A model generated the notes under the pieces. The model ran no database searches and had not been told where the DNA came from. It saw only the letters and a list, made by a program, of their open reading frames with translations. The position numbers and the translations under genes are program-made. This document shows, in pieces, positions 1 to 6,780 of a DNA stretch of 9,445 nucleotides (positions are counted from its first letter, which is position 1; each line of letters starts with the position of its first letter). This stretch comes from Candidatus Altimarinota bacterium (lineage in GTDB: Bacteria > Patescibacteriota > Gracilibacteria > UBA4473): contig JAGYLK010000037.1 of the NCBI GenBank assembly GCA_018401175.1, positions 1 to 9,445 on the forward strand, in the 5' to 3' direction.

Positions 1-2
1 GG

Positions 3-3000
3 CCCCCCGCCATTCGCCTCCAATCCATGGAGATTACTCTGTCAAAAACGCTTGTACAAAAAAAGAAAGAAACGCTTGAAAAAGAGATACGTATTGAAAA
101 AGAAGAAATAACAAAAGAACAAAGTTCTAGCATTTCCGAACTCCAATCAAGCATTCGTTCGCAGCAAGAAAAAATAAGAAATCATATAGCCAGTCCAGAA
201 ATAGAAAATCAGGCGACGGCTATTGAAGAAGCAAAAGATAAAGAGGCCGAATTGACGGCGCTGATTACAGAAATTGAGGCATTGCGATCAGACGTTTCGC
301 AGCAAAAAATGGAAGAAGCAAAAGCTTTTTTATCACAAAAATTAGAAGGAACACTGAAAGAATTACAGCAATTTGATGTTGATCTGAAGTCAGATATTTC
401 TGCCGTAGAAAAAATATCGGAAGAAATAGATACTCTTTTTGTTACGGGACACACCGAAATAATCACAATTTTGTTAGGGAAGATACAAGCCTTAGTAAAT
501 GTTTCAGAAGAAGAGAAGAATGCGGTTGCATCGGACTCTCAGTCAACTTCTGAGGAGCTGCAAGAAGCAATGAACACGAAACAAGAAGCTGTCCGCACGA
601 ACGCCTCACAAAAGGTAACAGAAAGGGGAGAAAAGGTGAACGCGTCTATGAATGAGAGAAAAGCGAGTATGAAATCTCTAAAAGAAAATGTGCGTTCGGG
701 AACAAAAGAGATGTTTCAGGAAATGGCGCTGGATCCACTTGATCAGAAATGGGAAGAGTTCACCGTTGCCGTTGATAAGAATTTTGAAGCACTGGGATCG
801 TATCTAACGGAGATAAAAAAATTACGAACCGTTCCGGAAAAGTTACGAAAACTCTTGGAACAAGTAAAAGAAATGGCAAACGTAATCAATGAATATTGGA
901 GTGAGTGGCTAGAGAAAAATGAGCGAGCGGTAAAAAAGTGGGAAGAATTTGGCACAGACACAAAAAAAACAATTCAAACATGGAAAGAAATTCCTGATAT
1001 TTTGAAAAAATTTGCAAAAGCAACCAGTAGTTCAAATGGAGGATCAATGACACGAGGAACACTTTTGGCGTGGTTAAAAAACTTCATTCTCTCCGCCATA
1101 AAGTTTCCGATTATTCCTATGCCTCAAATTCCAGACGTAGAAATAGATCTGTCAGAAGTAAAGATTGGCATGAAAATAGAAGTTCCCGAATTGGAATTTA
1201 ATGCGGTAGAGGTTTCTCCTGACATAGCTCCGCCGATACCCACATTTGGAATAAACAAGAAATTTAATGGAATTTTTGCGACACTGCTCCAATCCTCATG
1301 GGAAACACTAACTCTTGATGGTTCATTGAGTGATATGGTGGCAGATATCTCTTCCCGCATAAATCGGGGAGAAATTTCTCCAGAACAATTGCAATCACTA
1401 TTACAGGCACTTCCTGCAGCACCAGAAGTTCCTGATTTTGCGGCTTCATTTTCGCCAATAAAAGATTTGATGGCATCGCTACTTACTATTATTCCCGTTA
1501 TTCCCACTTTGCCCAAAGCTCCGACATTACCGGACATGGCATTTGAAATGCCGCCACTGGTACTCCCTCAATTACCATCTCTTATCGAGCCACCAAAATT
1601 TCCCGACTTTTTGAAAATTCCAAATCTGATAATGCTGGTGCCCAAATATTTACTCAATTTTTTGGGGCTCATCTCCCGCGGAATAATGCCTGTTCCCGAA
1701 TGGATGGTTGCTATGACAGTTGTAAATGCGACAAACCGGACGCTCTTATTACCAATTGATTTTTTGCCTGGCGCAAAACTTCCACAAGCTCCCAAGACGG
1801 TTCTTTCGCCATTTTCATATAAACTGAAATGGGATTTTGCACAGGGAATTCCATCTCTCATTGCGGCACTAGAAAATTCAGCAGCAATGTTTAATGCGGT
1901 TACAACTCAGTTGAGTAATGCCTCAAAAGGACTTTCTGTAGAAAAGGTAGCTCCTCCCACTGCATCACCAATTCCAATTGCACAAACGGAAAAGGTTCCC
2001 TCTGTAGTATCGTTCTTGCCCAATATGGATTTTTCTGAGGGACAAGAAACGCTTGATATCGAGCCAATAAAAACATTGGTTTTCGAGACTTCATCACAAA
2101 ATAATTCGCCAACGCGTTCATGGGTTGCGTCTAATTCTCCAAAAATCCTTTCTCTCGATGATTATCCGCAAGGAGTTGCTTCCACCTACGACATGAATTC
2201 CGTCCCAAACGCGGAAGATGAAATGGTCGTTGAACCACGAATATTATGGTTTGATGGAGCAAATAATACGATCGAAACGGTTACCACATTTCCGCTAAAA
2301 AACCGTCGTTTCGCAACCCGGCGAGTCGATCTGGACAGAGATGGCGAGGATGAGATGATATATTCCCTCGGGGAACAACTGTTTCTCAAACGAAGAGTGG
2401 CGCCACGCATGACAGAGGAGGAAGAGGATGCGGAATTCGAAATACCACAAACTCTTCTCGAATGGGATTTTGATCATTTTGTAGGAGGATTTTCTCCAAG
2501 CCAGATATTTGACTCTTCAGTCGAAGCAGATGGCGCGTCGTTTCAATTTTTTCCAGATCAGACAAATGATGCTCGATATTTTGAATGGATTATTTCAGAT
2601 CGACCAGATCGTATTTTTGAATCAAGTACTCCTGCGATGAAACGAATGTCAAACGTTTGGCGCCGTATAGGATTTTTGATTCGTCCGCCAGCCACAAAAT
2701 ATGAAATTCGTCCGGTAGGAGCGCAAATAAAATCGGTTGAGGGAAATCCTATTATGTATGGAACAGAATTGAAAACAGTTGAAACGTTTGATAATAAACA
2801 ATGCTCCGACGGGGAGACAGTGCTCCCATTCTTTGCAGAAGAAACACTTTTTGTTGGATCAGCCGATAAATCGCGCTTGATAATTAAGACATTGGCTCGT
2901 AAAGGTCAGGTGGCTGAAACCAGAGAAATAGAATTAAGAAAAGGGGAAGAAACGGTTGTGGATTTTGCAGAGGTGTGTTTGTCTCGCGGAGAAGTGCAAT

Positions 3001-4355
3001 ATCTTGAAATTGGAAAAATAGAAAAACTTACTCCCCACAAGGATAATTATTTCTTTTCAGGAATGCGCTTAGAGCTTGGCGAAAAGGATAAGGTAGAACT
3101 CGATTTATTTGATAATACAGAAGTTGTGGTTTGGGGTGGGGAACAATACGAATTACATCAGTTTGTCTCGCGAGAGGAAATGATTTCTACATTCAAACAA
3201 CTTTCGAGAGAGAATTATTATGGACAACTTCTCTCTTTTCAAGGAAAAAAGAGAAGCTGGACACGATCAAAATACTTTCTTCACGATCCCCAAACCGGAG
3301 ATGATACAATTCCTCCACAATTAGAAGTTGTTCGTGGCACAAATCGATCTGTATTATTGGGACAAAAAATAGAAATAGATGCTTCTCTTTCATATGAAAA
3401 TCAAGAATTATCTCGTGTGTGGTGGGAAGTTAGAGGGAAAATCGTAATTGATTCTCAAAACGAAGAATATGCGCCATTAGAATTACTCACAATAATGCTT
3501 CCGGCCGAATATCGAACAGGCACCTTTCCAGTGGTATTACACGCAGCAGACATATCTGGGAATGAGTCTCAATTAGCTATTACAATACGCGTAGAGGCTC
3601 CAGAGGTAGAACTTCGTGAAGCAAGTGCAAGAGACCGTCAGGTTTCCGGAAAAGTAGTTTCAGGAGAGGAAGGAGTTGAGATATGGCTTATTCGAGAAAG
3701 AGACGGGAGACGAGAAATACTTTCGAGAACTGCAGAATCAAAATCAGATGGAACTTTTGCAATACAAAATCTTTCTCGGACAGGTGGAGCAGTACTCAGA
3801 GATCAATATACAAAAGAACCCCGTGCTGAAGTTTTGGAAACGGGAAGACCCATTGTGTCAAATGAAACGCTAACGCAGGTTATTTCTGCGGCAAAAGAAG
3901 ACATGCCCCTTCATATTTCTCTTCGAGAAAAAACCGGAGAGGACGCGGCAACCATAACCTTTGTAGCACCAAAACAAGAACGTATTTCTCTCCCGACGGA
4001 AGAAGAAGTATTGGGAAATGTTGTCACGAAAGAAATAAGAATATCAAATCCCCAAAAGGAACGGGCTCTATGGAGCACAGGAGAAAACGGAATTTCGGAA
4101 CTACGAGACGGGACAACAGAAAAAGTAATTGGAACGGTAGATAGACAGGGACAATTTCGGACACAAGATCCAGAAGTCTATTTAAAAATTCAACCAGCAA
4201 TAAATGAAAAAGCACCGATCATATTTGAAATATGGAAAGAAAAATATATATTGGCACAATTTTCAATCCCTTCACCAGAAAAAATAACAATAGACGATTC
4301 GGATCGTTCCGCTCAGATTCAGCACGAAATAAAAGAACGCATTTCTGTACCATAA
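3..4355 (+). CDS. Giant probable surface protein with coiled coil, proline-rich and beta modules (5' end outside window)
   Basis: I do not recognise the family. The frame is open from the first full codon at base 3; the first Met codon (base 27) has no ribosome-binding sequence before it, so the true start is very likely upstream. Numbering from that Met gives 1442 visible residues. Residues 1-330 are Glu/Lys/Gln-rich with few Gly or Pro, typical of a long coiled coil. Residues 355-600 are proline-rich and hydrophobic, with P490, P493, P496, P499 and P502 exactly three apart. Residues 766-779 hold a DxDxDGxxD-type loop (D768, D770, D772, D775) as in FG-GAP/VCBS or EF-like calcium sites. Residues 900-1050 look beta-rich, with only two visible cysteines (C926, C984). 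Residues 1096-1191 resemble an Ig/cadherin/PKD-like fold, and 1203-1245 a carboxypeptidase-regulatory-like beta module. No C-terminal anchor, sorting signal or clear TM helix is visible. A surface or structural role is inferred from architecture; the missing N-terminus would show any signal peptide. The stop is TAA. Confidence 0.85.
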   Translation, partial: PPAIRLQSMEITLSKTLVQKKKETLEKEIRIEKEEITKEQSSSISELQSSIRSQQEKIRNHIASPEIENQATAIEEAKDKEAELTALITEIEALRSDVSQQKMEEAKAFLSQKLEGTLKELQQFDVDLKSDISAVEKISEEIDTLFVTGHTEIITILLGKIQALVNVSEEEKNAVASDSQSTSEELQEAMNTKQEAVRTNASQKVTERGEKVNASMNERKASMKSLKENVRSGTKEMFQEMALDPLDQKWEEFTVAVDKNFEALGSYLTEIKKLRTVPEKLRKLLEQVKEMANVINEYWSEWLEKNERAVKKWEEFGTDTKKTIQTWKEIPDILKKFAKATSSSNGGSMTRGTLLAWLKNFILSAIKFPIIPMPQIPDVEIDLSEVKIGMKIEVPELEFNAVEVSPDIAPPIPTFGINKKFNGIFATLLQSSWETLTLDGSLSDMVADISSRINRGEISPEQLQSLLQALPAAPEVPDFAASFSPIKDLMASLLTIIPVIPTLPKAPTLPDMAFEMPPLVLPQLPSLIEPPKFPDFLKIPNLIMLVPKYLLNFLGLISRGIMPVPEWMVAMTVVNATNRTLLLPIDFLPGAKLPQAPKTVLSPFSYKLKWDFAQGIPSLIAALENSAAMFNAVTTQLSNASKGLSVEKVAPPTASPIPIAQTEKVPSVVSFLPNMDFSEGQETLDIEPIKTLVFETSSQNNSPTRSWVASNSPKILSLDDYPQGVASTYDMNSVPNAEDEMVVEPRILWFDGANNTIETVTTFPLKNRRFATRRVDLDRDGEDEMIYSLGEQLFLKRRVAPRMTEEEEDAEFEIPQTLLEWDFDHFVGGFSPSQIFDSSVEADGASFQFFPDQTNDARYFEWIISDRPDRIFESSTPAMKRMSNVWRRIGFLIRPPATKYEIRPVGAQIKSVEGNPIMYGTELKTVETFDNKQCSDGETVLPFFAEETLFVGSADKSRLIIKTLARKGQVAETREIELRKGEETVVDFAEVCLSRGEVQYLEIGKIEKLTPHKDNYFFSGMRLELGEKDKVELDLFDNTEVVVWGGEQYELHQFVSREEMISTFKQLSRENYYGQLLSFQGKKRSWTRSKYFLHDPQTGDDTIPPQLEVVRGTNRSVLLGQKIEIDASLSYENQELSRVWWEVRGKIVIDSQNEEYAPLELLTIMLPAEYRTGTFPVVLHAADISGNESQLAITIRVEAPEVELREASARDRQVSGKVVSGEEGVEIWLIRERDGRREILSRTAESKSDGTFAIQNLSRTGGAVLRDQYTKEPRAEVLETGRPIVSNETLTQVISAAKEDMPLHISLREKTGEDAATITFVAPKQERISLPTEEEVLGNVVTKEIRISNPQKERALWSTGENGISELRDGTTEKVIGTVDRQGQFRTQDPEVYLKIQPAINEKAPIIFEIWKEKYILAQFSIPSPEKITIDDSDRSAQIQHEIKERISVP

Positions 4356-4383
4356 AAACTATTGACGTTCGTGTGCTTTTTTT
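4321..4383 (+). terminator. Weak candidate terminator at the end of the giant gene
   Basis: The arm AGCACGAA (4321-4328, inside the coding end) pairs with TTCGTGTGCT (4368-4377) with a two-base bulge. An inner GAACG/CGTTC pairing (4335-4339 and 4366-4370) is an alternative. Seven T residues follow at 4377-4383. The loop is long (about 39 bases), so the fold is not a classic intrinsic terminator. The T-run directly after the stop of the giant gene is the main support. Confidence 0.3.
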
Positions 4384-4390
4384 GCAGAAT
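4362..4390 (+). promoter_or_regulatory. Candidate sigma70-type promoter for the TPR gene
   Basis: TTGACG (4362-4367) is followed after exactly 17 bases by CAGAAT (4385-4390), which matches four of six positions of the -10 consensus. Transcription would start near 4397, about 40 bases before the TPR gene start. A 6-bp inverted repeat, AGCTTG/CAAGCT with an A5 loop (4401-4417), lies in the presumed leader. The promoter shares bases with the candidate terminator of the gene before it. Confidence 0.45.
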
Positions 4391-4438
4391 CCCGCCATAA
4401 AGCTTGAAAAACAAGCTGTTAAAGAGTAAAATGCACGA

Positions 4439-5038
4439 ATGGAATATGATCAATTTGTAATCGATATGCTCGCTCAAGCAGAAGACCTGAAAATAGGAGG
4501 GGATTTTGGGGCGGCAATTGAGATTCTTCAAAAAATAATTCTTCATGAACCTCATTGTTTCGAAGCGTTTGAGGAATTGGGAGATAATTTTCTTTCCTTG
4601 AAACGCTTTCTGGAATCAGAGAAAGCTCTTCGTGAAGCAATTCGTATTTCTCCAGAATCAGCCAATGCGCATTATTTGCTTGGATTTCTTCTTTCTCAAC
4701 AACAAAAATGGGCTGCCAGTGTACAAGAATTACAAGAAGCAGATTCTCATTCGCCAAATCATCCTGAAATTCTTCGCTGTTTGGGGTGGAGTTTTCATAA
4801 TCAAAATAGAAAATCCGCTCAAGGAGTGGCATTGATGGAACGATCACAAAGTCTTTCCCCAAATGATCCGAATATTTTATGCGACTTGGGCGTATGTTAT
4901 ATGAATTCGAAACAACATGAGCGGGCACAACAGGTATTTCGACGGGTTATTGAACTCGCTCCAAATTCCGAACAGGCACAGGAATGTCAAAATTTCTTAA
5001 ATATACTCCAGCATCAGGAGGATTCCCGTGGGAAATAG
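4439..5038 (+). CDS. Tetratricopeptide repeat (TPR) protein
   Basis: The product has 199 residues and is made almost entirely of TPR-type helical pairs. I place five repeats at about 9-38, 40-73, 74-107, 108-142 and 143-176. The pattern is clear in segments such as FEELGDNFLSLKRFLESEKA, AHYLLGFLLSQQQKWAASV and DLGVCYMNSKQHERAQQVF, each ending in a turn of the type SPES, SPNH, SPND or APNS. TPR arrays are protein-binding scaffolds; the partner cannot be told from sequence. There is no signal peptide or TM helix, so it is probably cytoplasmic. The start is ATG at 4439; the nearby ATG at 4431 is in another frame and soon meets a stop. No good Shine-Dalgarno sequence precedes it. It lies between the giant gene and thioredoxin on the same strand, 83 bases after the former and 62 before the latter. 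The stop is TAG. Confidence 0.9.
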   Translation: MEYDQFVIDMLAQAEDLKIGGDFGAAIEILQKIILHEPHCFEAFEELGDNFLSLKRFLESEKALREAIRISPESANAHYLLGFLLSQQQKWAASVQELQEADSHSPNHPEILRCLGWSFHNQNRKSAQGVALMERSQSLSPNDPNILCDLGVCYMNSKQHERAQQVFRRVIELAPNSEQAQECQNFLNILQHQEDSRGK

Positions 5039-5040
5039 TT

Positions 5041-5069
5041 TTGCCAAAAAAGAGGAGAGTTATTACACT
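5041..5069 (+). promoter_or_regulatory. Candidate promoter for thioredoxin
   Basis: TTGCCA (5041-5046) and TACACT (5064-5069) are 17 bases apart and match the -35 and -10 consensus at four to five of six positions each. Transcription would start near 5076, leaving a short A/T-rich leader of about 25 bases before the ATG at 5101. The region lies directly after the TPR stop codon. Confidence 0.4.
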
Positions 5070-5100
5070 GAATTCACTTACGCTTTTAATTTATTTAAAA

Positions 5101-5409
5101 ATGGTGAAACAAATTACCGCCTCCGATTTTGACACAGAAGTATTGAACGCTTCAGGTCCAGTGATAGTTGATTTCTTCGCTACTTGGTGTGGACCTTGTC
5201 AAGGAATGATGCCCGTTTTGGAAAATGTAGAAGGGAAATTGCCCTCAGGTGCAAAAATTGTAAAAGTAGATGTAGATCAAGCGCCCGAGTTAGCTTCGCA
5301 ATACGGAGTAATGTCTATTCCTGCTTTTAAGGCATTCAAGGGGGGAAAAGTTATTTCTGAAGCAGTGGGAACACAATCAGAAGAACAACTTTTAGCAATG
5401 ATTGCATAA
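5101..5409 (+). CDS. trxA: Thioredoxin
   Basis: This is a 102-residue classical single-domain thioredoxin, a cytoplasmic dithiol-disulfide oxidoreductase that reduces protein disulfides and is itself recycled by thioredoxin reductase. The active site is WCGPC at residues 29-33 in the context FFATWCGPCQG; the residue after the second Cys is Gln rather than the usual Lys or Arg. The buried acid (D24) and the cis-proline loop SIP (P74) are in place, and the length matches the family. I chose ATG 5101 because the protein then begins with MVKQITASDFD, a normal thioredoxin N-terminus. A longer in-frame start at 4984 would add 39 non-homologous residues and overlap the TPR gene. No Shine-Dalgarno sequence is visible; the leader is a run of T and A. 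No signal peptide is present. A strong terminator follows 54 bases after the stop, so the gene is probably last or alone in its transcript. Confidence 0.95.
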   Translation: MVKQITASDFDTEVLNASGPVIVDFFATWCGPCQGMMPVLENVEGKLPSGAKIVKVDVDQAPELASQYGVMSIPAFKAFKGGKVISEAVGTQSEEQLLAMIA

Positions 5410-5453
5410 TTAATTAGCTTCAGCGTTCAAAAGTCAAAAAGCTTCAGAACGAC

Positions 5454-5501
5454 GAGAACAAAGAAGGTGAGAATTTGCGTTCCCACCTTTTTTCTGTTCT
5501 C
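5454..5501 (+). terminator. Hairpin terminator after thioredoxin, probably bidirectional
   Basis: The core stem AAGGTGAGAA (5464-5473) pairs with TTCCCACCTT (5480-5489) with one A/C mismatch and a six-base loop, followed by a T-run to 5493. Outside it, GAGAACA (5454-5460) pairs with TGTTCTC (5495-5501), extending the inverted repeat to about 48 bases. It sits between two convergent genes. Read on the minus strand, it also has a T-rich tail, so it could stop transcripts from both the thioredoxin and the membrane-protein gene. Confidence 0.8.
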
Positions 5502-5511
5502 AAGAGTGAAA

Positions 5512-5901
5512 TTATTTCTCTTTTCGTTTTCTCCAAAAAATAACCCAAAAGGGGATTCCTACAATAAGCATTGCCAACCCATCAACCATATTTTCTTTTT
5601 TACTGCGCTCAAATCGAATTTTATTTTCGGCAAGACGTTCCACTTTACACACTTCCACTTCTTCGGCCGTTCGCATATATGGTTTCGTAACACCTTCTTT
5701 TTCAGGCATTTGACGATTATGATCATACTGACATTCTTCCGTTGAAACTATTTGATAGGGCTCTGTTTGAAATTGAAATACATAGAGTTTCATAACAGCA
5801 TTAATGAGCATGACACCACCAATCGCGGTAAGAACGATTCCGGTGACAGCCCCTCCAAACCGAAGTAAATCCGGGAGCCAAGCGAGTTTTGTTTCCGTCA
5901 T
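5512..5901 (-). CDS. Small two-TM membrane protein of unknown function
   Basis: The product has 129 residues and I do not recognise the family. There are two clear hydrophobic segments, at about 15-38 (Gly/Ala/Ile/Val-rich) and 104-123 (rich in Leu, Ile, Phe and Trp). The tail WRKRKEK is strongly basic and should be cytoplasmic, so both ends are probably inside and residues 39-103 form an external loop. That loop is polar and contains the only two cysteines, C57 and C85, which could form a disulfide if exposed. The start is ATG (5899-5901) with no Shine-Dalgarno sequence; the bases before it are A/T-rich. A candidate promoter lies about 30 bases further upstream. The gene is alone, convergent with thioredoxin and downstream of the rplA terminator. 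It is supported by its own promoter, plausible topology and the lack of a competing gene. The stop is TAA. Confidence 0.7.
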   Translation of the reverse strand: MTETKLAWLPDLLRFGGAVTGIVLTAIGGVMLINAVMKLYVFQFQTEPYQIVSTEECQYDHNRQMPEKEGVTKPYMRTAEEVEVCKVERLAENKIRFERSKKENMVDGLAMLIVGIPFWVIFWRKRKEK

Positions 5902-5934
5902 TTTATGTATTTAAGAAATGAAAATGACAGGTAC

Positions 5935-5963
5935 ATTCTTTCATGCAAGAAGGGGGAAGTCAA
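5935..5963 (-). promoter_or_regulatory. Candidate promoter for the small membrane-protein gene
   Basis: On the minus strand, TTGACT (bases 5963-5958) is followed after 17 bases by AAGAAT (5940-5935), matching five of six and four of six consensus positions. Transcription would begin near 5928, giving a leader of about 27 bases. It lies just after the terminator of the ribosomal-protein operon, consistent with an independent unit. Confidence 0.45.
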
Positions 5964-5980
5964 TCTTTCCCAGAAGTACA

Positions 5981-6012
5981 AAAAATCCTCTCTTGAAGAA
6001 GAAAGGATTTTT
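5981..6012 (-). terminator. Intrinsic terminator of the secE-nusG-rplK-rplA operon
   Basis: Bases 5981-5994 and 5999-6012 form a 14-bp stem with a single wobble pair and a four-base loop (CTTC on the minus strand). On the minus strand the stem ends in a run of six T. It begins 17 bases after the rplA stop codon. The T-run is partly inside the stem, and the plus strand also ends T-rich, so the signal could work in both directions. Confidence 0.85.
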
Positions 6013-6029
6013 AATTTTTGAAAAAAAGA

Positions 6030-6716
6030 TTAATCACCAACACTGATTGAAATTCCAGGTCCCATTGTGCAATTAATAGAAGCCGATTTGATATAGGTTC
6101 CTTTTGCTCCAGCGGGTTTTGCGTTTTGAATTGCTGTAATCAATGTTTGGAGATTTTCCAAAAGAGAAGCCTCTCCAAATGAAGTTTTTCCAAATATAGT
6201 ATGAATAATTCCTGCTTTATCATTTCGGAATTCAATTCGTCCACCAACCAGTTCTTTTACTGTCTTTTCGACATCAGGAGAAACGGTTCCAGCTTTTGGA
6301 TTTGGCATTAATCCTTTTGGTCCAAGGACACGGGCGATTTTTGCCATAGATTTCATCATTCCTGGAGTTGCCACCGCAACATCAAAATCACTCCAGCCTT
6401 TGGCGACTTTTTCAATAAGACTTTCGTCTCCTGCTTCAATTGCTCCAGCAGCTTTTGCCGCTTTTATCTTGTCATCTTCACAAAATACGGCGATACGAAC
6501 TATTTTTCCTGTTCCATGGGGAAGAGAAATCGTAGTACGAACTTGCTGATCTGCGTGTTTTGGGTCAATTCCCAAATTCATGTGTAATTCTGCTGTTGCA
6601 TCAAATGTAACTGATTTTAAATCAATCATCATTTTAACAGCTTCCTTGAGCGGATATGCTTTTTCCGTGTCGATTTTTTCATACGCAGCACGGAGTGCTT
6701 TAGATTGTTTTGCCAT
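6030..6716 (-). CDS. rplA: Large ribosomal subunit protein L1 (uL1)
   Basis: This is a full-length 228-residue L1, the protein of the mobile L1 stalk of the 50S subunit that helps move deacylated tRNA out of the E site. In many bacteria it also represses its own mRNA. Family signatures are present: FDATAELHMNLGIDP (38-52), LGPKGLMPNPKAGTV (131-145), the EFRNDKAGIIHT stretch (about 162-173) and the C-terminal SINCTMGPGISI (213-224), which returns to the RNA-binding domain. I chose the ATG at 6714-6716 because MAKQSKALRAAYEK is the normal L1 N-terminus. An in-frame start at 6824 would add 36 residues that overlap rplK and have no L1 similarity. No Shine-Dalgarno sequence precedes the start. Instead, a structured RNA resembling the L1 rRNA site ends 14 bases before it. 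The gene is the last of its operon, with a strong terminator right after the TAA stop. Confidence 0.98.
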   Translation of the reverse strand: MAKQSKALRAAYEKIDTEKAYPLKEAVKMMIDLKSVTFDATAELHMNLGIDPKHADQQVRTTISLPHGTGKIVRIAVFCEDDKIKAAKAAGAIEAGDESLIEKVAKGWSDFDVAVATPGMMKSMAKIARVLGPKGLMPNPKAGTVSPDVEKTVKELVGGRIEFRNDKAGIIHTIFGKTSFGEASLLENLQTLITAIQNAKPAGAKGTYIKSASINCTMGPGISISVGD

Positions 6717-6730
6717 TGTATAAGGGGTTA

Positions 6731-6764
6731 GTGGTAATGGCGACCCGCAATGCAGGTCTCCCAC
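6731..6764 (-). promoter_or_regulatory. Probable L1-binding autoregulatory mRNA element before rplA
   Basis: Read on the minus strand, GUGG (6764-6761) pairs with CCAC (6734-6731). Inside is an asymmetric loop, GA on the 5' side and GCCAUUA on the 3' side. A second stem, GACCUGC with GCGGGUC (one G-U pair), is closed by the loop AUU. The order GUGG-GA-stem-loop-stem-A/U-rich loop-CCAC is the arrangement of the L1 site in 23S rRNA, which I recall for E. coli as GGUGGGAGGC paired with a strand ending AUACCACC. The archaeal L1 mRNA sites also use a short GA strand opposite a longer A-rich strand. The element lies between the rplK stop and the rplA start, 14 bases from the latter, where bound L1 would block initiation. 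L1 autoregulation is established for other bacteria; its operation here is inferred. Confidence 0.7.
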
Positions 6765-6780
6765 AAGTGGGCTTTTTTGT

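Noticed and set aside
1124..1537. 137-residue open frame on the minus strand inside the giant gene
   Set aside because: It is a shadow of the proline-rich section, with Gly/Ser-rich low-complexity translation and no start signals.
4419..4928. 169-residue open frame on the minus strand opposite the TPR gene
   Set aside because: It is antisense to a clear TPR protein whose repeats explain the sequence, and it has no recognisable features of its own.
4984..5100. Longer thioredoxin start giving 141 residues
   Set aside because: The extra 39 residues overlap the TPR coding end in another frame and do not look like a signal peptide or thioredoxin; the 102-residue form has the usual length.
5416..5447. 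Direct repeat AGCTTCAG at 5416-5423 and 5440-5447 after thioredoxin
   Set aside because: There are only two 8-base copies in a short untranslated region; this is too little to call a repeat family or regulatory site.
5467..5745. 92-residue plus-strand open frame after thioredoxin
   Set aside because: It begins inside the terminator hairpin, is very Phe/His-rich and lies opposite the two-TM protein, which is the better gene.
5951..5972. Small inverted repeat GGGAA/TTCCC upstream of the membrane-protein gene
   Set aside because: It has a 5-bp stem with an 8-base loop and no T-run; it overlaps the candidate promoter and is likely chance.
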